A stretch of DNA of 64,000 bases from Hansfordia pulvinata (Eukaryota > Ascomycota > Sordariomycetes > Xylariales), in the NCBI GenBank assembly GCA_006538405.1, contig BJKQ01000016.1:868001-932000 (forward strand), written 5' to 3'. Shown piece by piece: positions 1 through 12,348 of the stretch. The notes beneath the pieces are model-generated. The model made no database searches, was not told the DNA's origin, and saw only the letters and a list, made by a program, of their open reading frames with translations. Each line of letters begins with the position of its first letter. Position 1 is the stretch's first letter. The translations under genes and the position numbers were made by a program.

Positions 1-37
1 TTCCCCAGGACCCAGGTTGCGACCCGACACTTCAGCC

Positions 38-1258
38 TTAGATCGTGGCCTTGATCACCTCGATGTGGTTGTTGTTGGTGTAGGAAATGGTGAGGGTGTT
101 CCCGCTGGGGTCGAGGTACGGGTGCAGGCAAGGGGCGTAGACCATGCCGCCGCCCTTGGCTTTGGCGTCGTAGACGTGGACATCGTCGCTCCAGGGGCCC
201 TCGGGGGCGTTGGCGACCTTGAGCTGCAGGGCGCCGCCGAAGGCCATGTGGGCAAAGATGTAGACCTTGTACTTGTCGCTCCAGACCATCTGGCCCTGGC
301 CCTCGCCGTCGGTGAAGACGGCCGTGTCCTTGGTGAAGGTGGTCAGGAGGTCCGACTTCCACTTTTGCGAGGCGCCCCACCAGTACTCGTACTTGGTCAG
401 GTCGAAGGCGTCGGCGAACTTGACGCGCGTCAGGTAGACGTTGTTCGAGTTGTCGCCGTGGGCGTCCTTGGTGGGCGAGCCGCCGAACGCGTAGATATAG
501 CCCGACTTGTCGTCCCGGTACGTCATCTGGTCGCCGTACCGCGGGTTGCTGTCCGACTTCCACCAGATGCCGTTGTCGCCGTACCGCTGCGTCACCGTCG
601 GCGTCCCGTTCTGCATCTCGACCTTGCCGGCGCCGGCGCCCACGAGCCCCGCGTCGTTCTGGTTCTGTTCATCGGTTGGAGAGGGAGCGGTCAGCCTTGT
701 GCTGGGAAGAGAAGGCCGGGGGATGATCGTGCCGTGATAGAAAGAGAGAGAGGGAGAGAGAGAGCCGGGGGTCGCAAAACTTACCACAAGATAGTAGACG
801 ACGCCGGTGCCCGGGGTCGTCTCGGCGATGCCTGTGCCGCCGAAGCCGGTGCTGCTGGTCTCGCCCCACTCCTCCTTGAAGGGGACAAACTGCAGCTGGT
901 GGGCCACGGGCTTGTCGTCGTTCAGGTGCAGGTCCTCGACCTTGAGGGGGTCGTCGCCCAGCTTCGAGACGGCGTCGCGCACCATGCCGTGGAACCCTTG
1001 CTCGGTCTTGTCCGGATCGGTCACGCCCTCGGAGCACCACAGCACGTCTCCCCACTGCGCGAACCAGCTGCCCCCGATCTGGCCGACGAACCCGAGGTCG
1101 CGGCCGCTGCAGCTGTTGGACGCCACCTGATTGCCCAGGAGCTGCGCGCTGGCGCTCTTGATCGGGTTCTGCGGCTTGTTCGAATACTGCCGTGCCTCGA
1201 GTGGCTTGGCGGAAACCGCGGCGGCCCCGAGAGAGGCGAGAGCAAATGCCACCTTCAT
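38..1258 (-). CDS. secreted DUF4185-like protein, 2 exons
   Basis: Exons are 1258-785 and 664-38. The 120-nt intron (donor GTAAGT, acceptor ACAG) is a multiple of three and stop-free, so the locus also reads through as one open frame. The spliced product is 366 aa. It starts with a signal peptide (hydrophobic residues 3-16, Ala-rich cleavage region near AVSA). The body has the layout I associate with fungal DUF4185 proteins: an early RDLGF/IGG.W segment, a GD.LWC motif, HLNDD, WGET, and a C-terminal SYTNNNHIEVI ending. That family is thought to be a beta-propeller of unknown function resembling glycoside hydrolase folds, so an extracellular role is inferred. The intron contains a purine microsatellite (about 741-764). 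It is the first gene of the window and has no close neighbour. Family assignment is from memory of the family pattern. Confidence 0.82.
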   Translation of the reverse strand: MKVAFALASLGAAAVSAKPLEARQYSNKPQNPIKSASAQLLGNQVASNSCSGRDLGFVGQIGGSWFAQWGDVLWCSEGVTDPDKTEQGFHGMVRDAVSKLGDDPLKVEDLHLNDDKPVAHQLQFVPFKEEWGETSSTGFGGTGIAETTPGTGVVYYLVVSFATPGSLSPSLSFYHGTIIPRPSLPSTRLTAPSPTDEQNQNDAGLVGAGAGKVEMQNGTPTVTQRYGDNGIWWKSDSNPRYGDQMTYRDDKSGYIYAFGGSPTKDAHGDNSNNVYLTRVKFADAFDLTKYEYWWGASQKWKSDLLTTFTKDTAVFTDGEGQGQMVWSDKYKVYIFAHMAFGGALQLKVANAPEGPWSDDVHVYDAKAKGGGMVYAPCLHPYLDPSGNTLTISYTNNNHIEVIKATI

Positions 1259-3753
1259 GATGGAGAAGAACTGCAGAACTGCAGGACTGCACTTGAAATG
1301 AGTGTGAGGGGAAAAGGCAAAGATAGAATGAATGACACGCGTCTACGACCAGCGTAGGTAGCTGGCAGTAGAGGGCAGAAGGGGAGGAAGAGGTGTCGGG
1401 TACGAAGCGTCGTCTCACAAAGCACAGCCTGCAGAGATGAGGGGGATAGGGGGTGTGTTATAGTCGAATCGCAGTCGCCTGAGCCCACACAATGAGGCGC
1501 GAGGGTGCACGATTCTGGGGACCGCCTTGTACGTCTTGGTCATAATGCGGTTTCGAAAGCTGAATACAATATACGCATAGGTAAGGTTTTGGCAGAGATC
1601 GGCATGGATCGGGTCCTTAGTATAAGCGACAGGATCGTTCGATCGTTCAAGGCACCGCACATGGCATTCCGCCAGGCCGCCCCGAGAGTGACCGGCCCAC
1701 AAGGAATCAACTTTTAGACAACTCGGGCGCCCAGGCCGTCAGGCAAGGCACACGTAGTCTCCGACTCTACTGCCATCGGATAGAGTCTGTAGCGGTGCGT
1801 ATTGGGCGATCCTACAAGGGGCAGGTGCTATCATAGTGTACGACGGGCACTGGCGCCGACTTGCACAGCTTCTAGATTAGCCAGGATTGTCGATGAGTGG
1901 ACGCGTCGATCTGGGTTTCGAGGCAGGCGGTTGAGCGCCTCGCATGCTACAATGGCGACATTGGAGCAGACTTGAGTACCTACGTATGAAATCCCTCACG
2001 GAACGTGATATACAAAGTCGCATCTTGCCACATCATCCCGGCCCCTCGAGCTCAGCTGCGCTCACGGTCGCCCGCGGTCTCGCGGTGATATTCGGGACAG
2101 AAGATGTTGAAGGGCGTGATAAGACCCAGCCCAGCCGCGACCGTCTACGAGATTCGCCAACCAAGGAAAACCAAAGAAGAATTAGACAATCAGCACGTGC
2201 GACATAGGCAGGTGTTGAGGAAGATGAACATCTAAGAGAGAGCGTGGCAAGTCGCAGGTGACGCGATCGACGAGCGCCAGAGGAGCCGTGCGGCCGTGGA
2301 AGCGAAGGGGATTTTTCCACGGAGCGACATAGCAGCTACGAGTAGAATGGCTTCACTGGCCCGCGCCGCTCGGGAGATTTTATGACGGTAGTGTTCGAAA
2401 AATAGCAGAGCTAGCGGCCGGCTTTCCAGTAGGTCGAAGCGAGTGGTCAAGGCGAAGGAAGAGTTCGGCGGGGTGCCGGGAGCGACGTCGAAGGCCGCTA
2501 GAGCCGCCAGCGCACGCCAGCGTCGCACGATGCCAGGCCCTCACGGCATTCTGTGAGCCAACTCGGCGACCTGGCCTGGTTGGTAGCAGGAGCCCTGGGT
2601 CATCCGTAGGTTGCTGGCTGGTGCTGTTGTGTTCCTGAGACTGGCCTTGACAGGCAGGGTCTAGCGAACGAAGCTGGATGCAGGCTGGGCACGATCAGCC
2701 ATGCACCACGATGCAAAGCCGGAGATTGCCTGCGTGCCGTCCGTATCCAACATATTGCTGTCGACAGCCTGCATGCGCGTCCAGTGTATTGCTTTCGATG
2801 AGATGGAATCCCTCAGCACCGAGCCAGGCAGTTTAGGATGGCAGGTGGTTGTCAAGGCTTCTTCTTATACGGCCAAAGGCTGGTTTGCCTGCCTGCCCGT
2901 CGATCATGGCCACCTATCAAGCAAGCAAGCGAGCAGATCAGTCGTCGTCATACTCATAGTCCAGCTGGAACAGAGTACACACATACCTACCTGTCTGAGG
3001 GAGGCATTTGGGACGAACCATTATACAATCACTGCAAGCCCTGCAGCTTTGATGGTCCGACTACCTGCTCGTACGAGCACACGCAGGACAAAAAAGGCTG
3101 AATGGTGATTGTCGTTGATCTTGGCGCAAGCGATGGCTGCGTGGACCGTCAAACAGAGGAATGCCGGCAATCTTCGCGAACCAAGTTACCTAACTTTTAG
3201 CCTTGGCCTGCAGTGACGCCGTTGGATCTCCGCATACAAGTTGGTTCCCGCTCATCCGCGCTACCAAGGCCAGTGGAACATTCAGTGCCGCGCAGAGGGC
3301 AAGGCACCAGCAAAGAATAAAGTAGAGCCGATCGCCTCGTGGCTTCGCGTCTCGGTCGTCCAGGCAAAGCCAGCCCCTCAGGCACCTCCTCTAAGGGTGG
3401 AGGGTGCTAGCTTAGGTTGGTCTTTCATGGGCTGCGCCACATCCTCTATTCAGAGTCTAACAGTTCCCGCAATAAAACCAGGTCTATCCTTCGTGAAGGC
3501 AGCCGTCCAAGACGCCCATTAACAAGACGAGCCTCCCAGCCAACCATGAGCAGAGACGAGACACGCCCACACCCATTCGATTCATCAACCCAATTTCACG
3601 GGGACCCGTACACAGCCAATCCCCCTGTGGTACTCGTAGACACAAGATACCGAGGGGTGACAAGATGCGAGCAGTAGGGTGACATGCGGCAGTGCGACGT
3701 CCCCTGCCCCCTGTGCCTGTGCCCTGGCTGACGGGCCGGCCCGGCCGGCGCCC
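1259..3753. other. intergenic spacer, no gene recognised
   Basis: Open frames here are short, lack recognisable domains and do not join through plausible introns. It contains the upstream regions of nothing obvious on the plus strand and the 3' side of the 3754-4388 gene. One TACTCGTA-type motif lies near 3632 and a CTCGTACGAG palindrome near 3070. Confidence 0.5.
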
Positions 3754-4388
3754 TCACATGGCTCTGAGCTCCTTGCGCGGGGTCTCCTCGACGTCGGCGG
3801 GCGCAATGTCCAGCTTGTAGACGCCGCCGTTGTTGCCGGCGAGGCTCTGCGCCTCGGCGTGGTCCGTGTTGGCGACGGCCAGGTTGCTCACGAGGAGCTG
3901 GGCGCTCTGGAACTCGACGCGGACGGTGCTGATGGCGCCTTCGACGAGGATGCCCGCCACGGCCGACTTGTCGCGGGCGGAGCGCTCGTCGAGCACGATG
4001 AAGCAGTGGTACTCGTCCCTGACGACCTGGCGGCCGATCTGCTCGGGGGTCTGGCCGATGAAGGGGGACGACGGGGTGTCGCCGACGGGAGGGACGGTCG
4101 CCGTGGCGGGGACGCTGGGCGAGCCGTCCTTGGAGGTGACGAGGGCCAGGCAGCGCTCGCTGTCGTCATCCCCGACCAGAGTGTTGAAGCCGGCAAACGC
4201 CTCGTTGAGGAACTGGTCGATCCGCTGAGGGGAAGCAAGCAGGGGTTAGCGACCGGGAGTGGGGGCGGGTGGGAAGACGGGGGACTCGGGAAGAGGAGAG
4301 GAGAGGAGGGGGCGTATCTGGGAGAGCGGCCGGGGCATACCGAGGCGGGGAGCTGCGCGGCGAGGCAGACGGGGTAGTTGGCTTGCAT
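3754..4388 (-). CDS. small DUF6924-like protein, 2 exons
   Basis: Exon 1 is 4388-4341 (16 codons) and exon 2 is 4224-3754; the intron is 116 nt (donor GTATGC, acceptor CTCAG, both phase 0). The product is 172 aa with no signal peptide or membrane segment. The C-terminal half has a H.F.V.DE segment, then a strand-rich stretch and a 'vsnLavantd..eaq' segment followed by NGGVYKL. This order resembles the bacterial and fungal DUF6924 family (short cytosolic proteins of unknown function), but I rate that match as tentative. The start is the first ATG of the short first exon and is needed because exon 2 is open well upstream without a good Met. It stands alone on the minus strand. Confidence 0.68.
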
Positions 4389-5885
4389 TTTGGAGCAGGG
4401 GCTGGGCGCACTCGATACTCTCTCTGTGGGCTGTTGGTCTTGGCTCGCTGGCGGTGCCGATCACAGAGTCGAGCTGTGATGCTTTGGAGTGGCAGGGCAG
4501 CGGCGTGGATAAGGTGGCGATGGGACGATGTCGAGACGACGTGTTCGAAGACGCGCCGGTGTGAGCGGAAGAGAAAGAGCGAGGGTTGAATTGTAGGTGG
4601 TCGGAAGGTGCGATGCGCAAGGCACTTATTGCGGCGCCCGTCATTCAATCGACGAAGCGCGTCGGTCGGCTCTGGTTGGTTGCTTCGTTGGCTGGTTGGT
4701 TGATTGGTTTGCTGGGGTGGGCGCGCGCGAATCTGTTTGTTGTGCAACTTGGCAGGCGGCCATGGGCATCATCACCAACAGCCACGAACAGTAAGATGAC
4801 GTTGGCGCCACGAATACCTTCAGCGCCCAGGAGAGGCAGACCGGCTGTGTCCCGCGACCGCAACCATCGATGTGGATGGCCCCGTGTATCGCCCCAGGTG
4901 TAGTAATCGCAATAACCCGGCACAAAGCAACATGCGCATAACAGTAACACACGGCGAGCCACCACTCGGGCATCAGGGTCGTCTTCGCCATGGGCTCTGC
5001 TGTTCTATGCATGCACATGCAGAGGCCTGCGCGTCGGGATGGAAGAGGCGACGCCTGTTACCTACGGTACTTACTGGTGACGGGCATCCATCGAGATGGT
5101 GTACCGTGTGCCCGGACACGAGAGGCGTGGAGAGACAAAGACAAGTAAGCCTCGAGGACCCGAGCGAGTCAGGGAACGGGGATGGGCAAAAGTGTCTGTA
5201 CAAGACGTTTCTGTTGAATGAGAGGTACGTGATGGAAGCAGGTAACTTCAGATAAACTTGACCCAATCATCCGAAGCCCCAACTCGTCAACGCCTCCACG
5301 ACTCACCACAACCGATCGCCCGTGTAAACTAACCCCGTGCGATGATGTACAGTTGTGCACGAGTGCCTTGCCCCCTGGTTGGTATACAGTAATAGATCGA
5401 GCAACTCCGGTCGAGGCAACCGGCCCGGCCCGCACGACTTGAAGAGCCGCCATGCGAATCAGATAGGAAAAGAGCAGCGAACCTGACGACTTGAGCCATA
5501 ACCATAGAACTGCTGCAAATTGCCCAGGCGCAAATGCACGCACAGCAGCCAGCGTAGAGCACCAACACAAAACACAACAAGCTCCTTTTGCGCGTTTCTT
5601 ACAGCTCCTATCCGCCCAGTCTTGGCCCCAATTCATAGAAATCCATGGCTAACTTGGAGCACAATGAGCCCCCACCAGAGAGAAACATTTCGTTGTTCTT
5701 GTTGTTTGCTGACACTCGGCGAAGGAACCGCTCTTCTCTGGTGTCTTCGGGACTCATTCTAGATGAGTCGAGGCTTCTCTGGACTCTGGGCTGGGTCAGC
5801 TAACCCTCAAACTTTCCCAACCACGACACACAAGACTGACAGCAAATGTCCTACCTGGAGCACGTCTTCCCCCGCCTTCCCTCGC
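4389..5885. other. intergenic spacer, no gene recognised
   Basis: Spacer between two minus-strand genes. It includes the 5' region of the 3754-4388 gene and the 3' region of the 5886-6311 gene. A low-complexity GGTTGGTTG-type stretch lies near 4674-4712. No coding domain was found on either strand. Confidence 0.5.
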
Positions 5886-6311
5886 TTACTTCTCTCCGTG
5901 ATTCGCCGGACAGTCCCAGCAGGTGTCGTGCAGGCAGTTCGGACAGGGCTCGCCGCGGCGAATGTCCGAGGAGCACTGGCAGCACGAGTTCTCGACGGGG
6001 TCCTTGCAGATCCAGCACTCGGTGTGCCGGCAGGCGCACGTCTTGCCCTGGCTGACGACGGCGTGGCAGCGGCAGCACTGCCAGCCGTGCGTCGAGCGCG
6101 CCTTGCGCCGGCAAAACGAGTTGTCGCAGCACCCGGCCACGTAGATGACGGCCACCGACGCCCCGCTGCCGGTGCACCGCAGCAGCCGCCCGTTCATGTC
6201 GAGATTCCCCGCCGCCCGCGCGTTCGAGCACTCGTACGGCGAAGGCGGGTTCCAGATCGTCCCCGGCCACGCGTGGCCGCAGTCCATGACCCGCTTGATC
6301 AGCTGGCACAT
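5886..6311 (-). CDS. Cys-rich putative zinc-binding protein, 141 aa
   Basis: Single exon. The ATG at 6311 sits in an ACC-ATG-T context and is the first Met before the conserved-looking start MCQLIKRVMDCGH. The product has about 21 cysteines in 141 residues, arranged as CxxC, CC.C and C.C.H..C..C groups, with several adjacent His and Trp residues. No signal peptide is visible, so intracellular metal binding is more likely than a disulfide-rich secreted protein. The spacing suggests two or more zinc clusters, reminiscent of RanBP2/RING-like small fungal proteins, but it does not fit a named domain that I can recite. A TATAAATA box lies 209-216 nt upstream. Confidence 0.75.
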   Translation of the reverse strand: MCQLIKRVMDCGHAWPGTIWNPPSPYECSNARAAGNLDMNGRLLRCTGSGASVAVIYVAGCCDNSFCRRKARSTHGWQCCRCHAVVSQGKTCACRHTECWICKDPVENSCCQCSSDIRRGEPCPNCLHDTCWDCPANHGEK

Positions 6312-6519
6312 GGTGTTGCCTCCGTCCGTTCGGGGTTCGGCGGTCGAGTGGTTCTGACGGGGTTTCCGCTGCTTGACTGTGGTCGTGCAAAAATGAATAA
6401 TCCGGGCCAGTTCGCGATACCCGGGATGTGTGTCGACGGAGGCTGTTGGTCTGTAGGTGGTAGGCAGTCTGCATGGCACCGCGATCTGGCCGCCTCGAGC
6501 AACGCGCCGCGGGGACGTA

Positions 6520-6527
6520 TATTTATA
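6520..6527 (-). promoter_or_regulatory. TATA box upstream of the Cys-rich gene
   Basis: Perfect TATAAATA on the minus strand, 209-216 nt upstream of the ATG at 6311. It leaves room for an untranslated leader, so it is a plausible core promoter element for that gene. Confidence 0.45.
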
Positions 6528-6528
6528 C

Positions 6529-6564
6529 GACAAGACCGACAAGGACGACAAGAACGACAAAGTC
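6529..6564. repeat. four 9-bp tandem repeats (GACAAGAMC type)
   Basis: Four imperfect 9-bp units beginning GACAA follow each other without a gap, directly beside the TATAAATA box of the 5886-6311 gene. They could be a promoter-proximal protein-binding array or simple slippage. Confidence 0.6.
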
Positions 6565-9500
6565 CATGATAGCAGTGTCTTGCTGTGGTCGCCGCGGGTC
6601 TCTCCCTACACGCAGTCGGCGGAACCGGAAAGGCAGCGTAGTTTGCTGTGCCTAGCATGGTTTGTCGAAGCAGCAGCTCGCTCACGCGGCGCGCGGCTAT
6701 GTCGGTCGAGCCGTGACCTTGACGAGCCCCGGCACGGGCGTGTCACGCTGGCAGGCGCCGTCGATTCGCATCCGGGCTCGACTCGGGCTCGACTCCAGAC
6801 TGAGACCCCGTCGGTTCGCTTCCCCATGTCTGGGGCCCTGATGCGTTTACCCGCTTCCCGTCGCACACGTCTATTCGGCTTGATGGGGAGGCGCAATCGA
6901 CGACTCCCCTATCCGCCTCATGTAAGCGACGCGCACACGCAGGGACGCTCCCGCCATCGTCTCCGGCAAGCTCACCAGGTTGAAGCGGTGCTTGTTACGG
7001 ATCGTGGGTCTGGTCCGTTGTCCCGTCGAATCGTCGTTCCCCTTAAAGGGGGTCGCAGAGGGAGGGGAGGGGGGTCACCTGCGAAAACTCAACACTGGTG
7101 TCCGGCATGGTGGTACAGCCTACCCGTGCTCATAACTTCTTCGGCACAGAGATCCAGAGTGTTCTGACTTGGGGCTTGAGTGATCAGGGAGAAGGGAGTG
7201 CAGAGGCCGCGCGCGCGGGGATGCTCACGGAGTATTAAGGCCCCCCTCATTTTCCCGACTGTTGCTGCCGGATCATGCAAGGACTTTATCTGACTAAGCG
7301 GAGGGACTGCAGTCGCCCAATCCGGGGCCTCCGATCAATGTGTTCGAATTCCCATGACCCGGTGGTGGCTCATCAGGTGGGATGCACATTCCCGTTTGCT
7401 TTCGTGAGGCTATCGGCTGCTGACCGCCCTGTTTGTCCTGTCTTGGGTTCGTCTGAAAACCCGCCCCTGGATAAAGTGAGGTACCTGTGTAGGTCAGGTA
7501 GCTACTTGGCGAAAAGCGAACAGCGGAACGGAACGGAAACAAGCAGCGAGCACATGACACGCCGGGTCTCGGATGAGCCGCTATCCGCACGCGCACGATA
7601 TGGCGGCGCTATATAGCAGAGATCCCCTTCTCGCGTACGAGTGCTCGCGTGGAGTGCGCCTCCCTCTGCACCTCGCAAACTCCAGAGTGGTCGCGTGCGC
7701 ACGCGGCGCCGACTCAGCCTCGAGGCGAACTCTCGCTAACTACCTACACACTCGTCACCCGCCCATGCCTCGACGACAAACCGGGAGGGACATCAAAAAG
7801 CTCTCCTGTCAGCCGATGCCCAGAAACGAGCCGCGCGCCAAGGGCCATGCACGCCGATCCCGCTGTCATGGCTCTTGGCCAGACCGGCAATTACGCTCCG
7901 CTTCCGTTCGCTGCCCGGGCCGCGCGCGGTTGCGGATACGAAGCCCTGATGAGACGTCCCATCTGGCGCAGAGCCAAGGCCATCGGGAAGAGACGCTGGT
8001 GATGAGCTCCTCCTGTGCTGACTCTGACGGATCTGGTCGAGGGGCCAGGAAGATGCAAGCAACATGCAAGCGGCGGGTCAGAGAACGCCTGACCTGTCTC
8101 GCTTGAGGTGGGTGATACCAGCGGAGAGGGGAGAAGCGACTCTGCTCTGCCACCACCGGATGCCATCTCTGCAACGTGCTTGCCCAAAGGGTCTTCGCCA
8201 CAGTGCCAAGGGGAATCACCAGAGTCGCAGACGATACGAGACAAGAGCTGCGGTCAACGGCGCAATCCGCAGGTGGCGCGGCGGATTCATCTCACACCTC
8301 ACTCGCCCGCGAGGTCGGATGCGAACAATGACACCCCGACCGACCCTTGTCGGCCGGCTTCATTGCCCGTACAATGCTGTCGCTGTTTCTGCACCAGGCC
8401 GGCATCTCCCGTCTTGTCGATGACCCTGGCCGGCCATGTCGGATACCAGCGCAAGCCTCCAGGCTGTCAAGACGACACGGGAAGACTCGTGAGCCCTGGG
8501 GGCGAGGCTGGGCTGAGATGATGTCTGCCTTGGTTTCTCTTCCCGAAACTGCAACTGTGAACGCGGACTTTACTCAAGTAACCCTCAAGCCGAAAATCCT
8601 TCAGCACAGCCTCTCCTTCTCCATTCGGCCACTCTCACAGGCATCGTGCCGCACCTCTGGTCACGCTCGGGGCCCGCTCATCTCCCGCACCCGGGGCCCC
8701 TTGCACTTGGGCGTGCTGGGCGTGCTGGGGACCCGGGGTATCTGCCAGACCGACGTGGGCTGGCAGGACGAGAGCCCGTTCTCGTCCATGATCGGCCCGG
8801 TCCCCTGTTCGCGGCGCAGGGGCGGCCCTTTCAGCGCGACGATCTTTGTACTCCTGCGAGTACGTGGCTGAATGTTAGCCCGCGGCGGCGTGCTGACCTT
8901 CCCACTGCAGGACTGTGCTCCCCTCGTCGCACACATTTCCCTTTCGTACTCCGTGCATTCCAACCCAGTTATTTTCCTACTAGGTTAGGTACGCGTACTA
9001 ATACGATTTCAAGCTAGCAAACGCTTGACTCGTGTGACAGATACCAGTATCCGCAAGGCAGCGACGTGGCAAATGGGTCTACTCGTACGAGTACGCGTAA
9101 GTAGCTAGCCCATCAGCAAATCTGGGGAAAGGGGGAAAGCCACCAACGACTCAAAACATCGAGTTCCTTCATCAGAGAGACCTCGAGCTGCTGACACGAC
9201 ACCTGACCCGCATGAAGATCCGCCATCTCCTGGACGTGGTCGGCGGCACACTAAGTTGGGCGCACGGCACGCCGCAGACCTCGGTGGCTATCAAACCGCC
9301 CCTCACCGAAATGAACCCAGGCGTGCCGGGCAACGTAAATCTCACCCGCGGAGACGCACAACCCTTGCCCGGCTCCTGATTTTGGGCTCCGGGGGCCTCT
9401 TCTCGTACTTGATGAATCTCTTGGACGGGAGTCTACGAGACGATCTCGCCAACACCTCCTTCAGCCCTACCAGCGTACGTTTGTCTGGGCGCTGTCCCCC

Positions 9501-9825
9501 GTGGTTCAAGCCCGCTTTGGGGCCCCCATTCTACGAGGGCCCAGCGTTGGCGGATGGCGTCCTATCGTCTCCGACAGCGTCGACCGGGATCTGCCAGTCC
9601 GGCAGTGGGAGCGCGGCAGGAATCTGACGCCAAGACGGGGTCATATTGGATAATAGGCAGCTCCGCCGCAGGCAGCGTCTCTCCAGCCACTCAGGCGCCG
9701 GTGCGTCTTTCAGCTGGCATGCAGCGAAGCAACCGTGCTGCCCAGGGTCTGCTATACTGGACATGGGGTAATACCCACTTCTTCCGGGGCTCCGGGCTTG
9801 AACCCCGGTCAGGACGACAGGGTCC

Positions 9826-9873
9826 TTTTTTCTTCTTTCTTTCTTTCTTTCTCTCGTTCTTTCGGCGAATTGC
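9826..9873. repeat. TTTC-rich microsatellite
   Basis: A pyrimidine tract made of consecutive TTTC units with a few interruptions. Such tracts are common in fungal promoters, but no gene start follows within several hundred bases. Confidence 0.7.
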
Positions 9874-10819
9874 CTGGTTCTTCTCCTGTCTGTGTGCCCG
9901 TGTGCGAGTACTTGTACCTTGGTGCCTACGAAGTACTCGTAGTACGTCCGTGGAGGCCCCTGACCGTGATCGTTTCCTGTGCCAGGTTGTGGGGTTTCCC
10001 ATGTTGGCATCGTGGGCTCTGCGATGGACTTGTGGTCGGTACTCGTACATGTATGTGATGTTGCGACTCGCCAACGCAGATGGAGAAGAGCCGCCCGGAG
10101 ATCGACTCTTCATCTACCCTTATTTGTAGAAGCGGCCCAAGCCGCAGCTGCAGCCGCACGCCGCTCTCATGAAGCGAGACGGTCAGTGAAGAAGAAGTCC
10201 TACGTCCAAGCGAGCGACTCACTATCCAGCGCGCTAGCCTCCCACTGTGAGGCTTCACGTTGCCGAGATCGCGGCAGCAGTGTGACCTGCCGACAGGTCA
10301 TTGGCTGCTAGCCATGACGGTCACATCCGTCTGCCTGCGTATTCGCGGGTCTGCGTCCCTATACTCGTACCGGTGGGTGAGCAGGCCGCGCTGCGCCACC
10401 CCTGCCCTTGGCCAGCCCCCCTCAACCCGGTAGGACCAGTCCGCCCCTGGCATCGTCTGATCACAGCAGCGAGCCGCGGAGGCCGGGGTGCCTCCATTGC
10501 GGGTACGAGTGGTACGGAGTAGTACAGAGTAGGGGTATCGGCCCAGGGTTCCGTGGATCCAGCGGGGGGCGGGGGAGAGCGAGAGACGAGCAATCTCATC
10601 AGCCAGCGTCGCCTCGGGACACAAGCCACGGGCCCCCTTTGATCCCCCCATAAGCCGGCCTACAGCCCTTCCGCCTGATCTCGGGGCTGTCCCGCCTCCC
10701 TCTCGATTCTCCATACCCAGCAGCCGGCCGCAGCAGCAGACACCGCACCCGAGAACAACGAGGCAAACAACATCACCGAGTGAGAGAAGGGGTGCTCCGA
10801 GGCACAGAGGCGAGACGCG

Positions 10820-12051
10820 ATGAGTGAGACAGACCTCTACCGGTCCAACGGCACGTGCTTCTTTGGGCCCGGCCAAATAGCAAACACGAGCTTCATCCCT
10901 TGCGGCAACGCGGCGCTGTCGGGGACGCAAGCATGCTGCTATGAGGGCGACTTTTGTGTGGGAGACGGCGCGTGCTGGGATGAAGACAGTAAGTGCCCGA
11001 CATCGGATTCCGTATCTGCTTTCCGGAATACACACGTCTCGAGCCCATCTACACCTGCCCCTGGGGTTGTCGGCTGCCAGCAGCACAAGTAACCTTTGAC
11101 TGACCATCGCCCAATACAGCCGTCGTAACGTACGTTGCCGGCTGCACCGACTCGAGCTTCTCGTCGTCCAAGTGCATCGACCACCGAGACTACGTCGACC
11201 AGCAGTGGGTTGCCCTGGCGCGATGCGACGGCGACGACATGAACCTCTGGACGGGTTGCCACCTGCACCCGGACAAGATTGAAATCGAAAAGGAGATCTG
11301 CGATTGCAACAAGTCGGAGCCGCTGTACCGCAACCCGGAGAAGGTCAGCACGCTCGACAACATCGCCAGCCTGCCGGCAACGGCCGGTGGTCAGATTGTG
11401 AGTTCTCCCTTCCCAAGCCACTGTCGAGATCCTCCCGAACCGAACATATGGACGTGTCTACCCGGCGCGTATCCGTATGTCACACATGCGTATCTATATC
11501 ATGGCACCTTGCAAGAGAACGGATCCGCTGACAGCATTCCCTTGCAGTCCTTCAACCCAACCGCCCTGCCGACGCGCGTCGCCGACCCAACCTCCTCAAC
11601 CAGCGCCTCTGCGACGGCGGATGACAGCACGCCGGCGCCGTCGTCGGAGCTCAGCGTGGGCGCCAAGGCAGGCATCGGCGTGGGCGTCGGCGTCGGCGGC
11701 CTGCTCATCATCCTGGGCATCGTGCTGGCGTTTATGCTGGGGCGCAAGAAGAAGAAGAAGGCCCAGGCCGACGAGGCTGCTGCTGCCGCCGCCGCCGCGG
11801 CCGTGCCGCCACACCAGCCCGAGACCGTCCAGACGACACACCCGCACATGGACCCCAGCCAGCAGGCGGCCGGCTTTGGCGACTGGCAGTCCATCTCCCC
11901 GGCCCCTGCGTACTCGGCCGAGGGCTACTACAACCCCAAGCCGGAGCTCTCGGGCGACACGACGTACAAGCCCGAGCTGCCCGGGGACATGCACGGCGGC
12001 GCGCAGGAGGTCAGCGGGGGCGAGCGACGCCATAGCGAGCTGCAGGGGTGA
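10820..12051 (+). CDS. single-pass membrane protein with Cys-rich ectodomain, 3 exons
   Basis: Exons 10820-10988, 11120-11397 and 11548-12051 give 316 aa; introns are 130 and 150 nt with GTAAGT and GTGAGT donors. Residues 1-145 are Cys-rich (NGTCFFGPGQ, CCYEGDFC, GC.L and CDC clusters) and have no N-terminal signal peptide. A Ser/Thr/Pro-rich linker (about 150-185) leads to a Gly/Val/Ile membrane helix (about 189-213) and a stop-transfer run GRKKKKK, then an acidic/Pro/Tyr-rich cytosolic tail with two PELSGDT/PELPGD-like repeats. This architecture is common in Sordariomycetes and is loosely like Mid2/Wsc-type sensors; a surface-sensing role is inference only. The next gene (12349-13678) converges on it with 297 bp between the ends. 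Confidence 0.85.
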
Positions 12052-12348
12052 GTGGGCGCCAGCAACAGTGGCAAGAGGATTGAAGGACAATCAAGAGGAA
12101 GGGAATGAGTGGGAACGGGTTTTTCCCCAACGAGAACACGGGCTTTTGTCTCCCGCCATGCGAACATGTGGAGTTATAGATGTACACTCAGAGGGTGTCG
12201 CCTGGTGCCGACGGTCTGGGGCCTTGGATGATTGATCATCGAGACGCGTCGCCTTTGGGTGAGGTGGAGGCAGATCGGGGATTCTTTTCGTGCGTAATAG
12301 TATAATACCTTTTGCCGTTATCAAAGACAGAAAAACACATGAACACCT

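Larger units (their letters stand above)
6312..10819. other. 4.5-kb spacer, no gene recognised
   Basis: Apart from the promoter elements near 6.5 kb, no open frame carries a recognisable domain or secretory signal. The stretch holds several copies of the TACTCGTAC motif (near 9080, 10040 and 10361, with variants near 7636, 9930 and 10503), AGGTACCT-type sequences (near 7482), and a TTTC microsatellite. A non-coding RNA cannot be excluded. Confidence 0.5.

Noticed and set aside
9792..9808. tRNA-like T-arm (CCGGGCTTGAACCCCGG)
   Set aside because: The stem is fine, but the loop lacks the TTC of a T-loop and no acceptor, D or anticodon arms can be folded around it.
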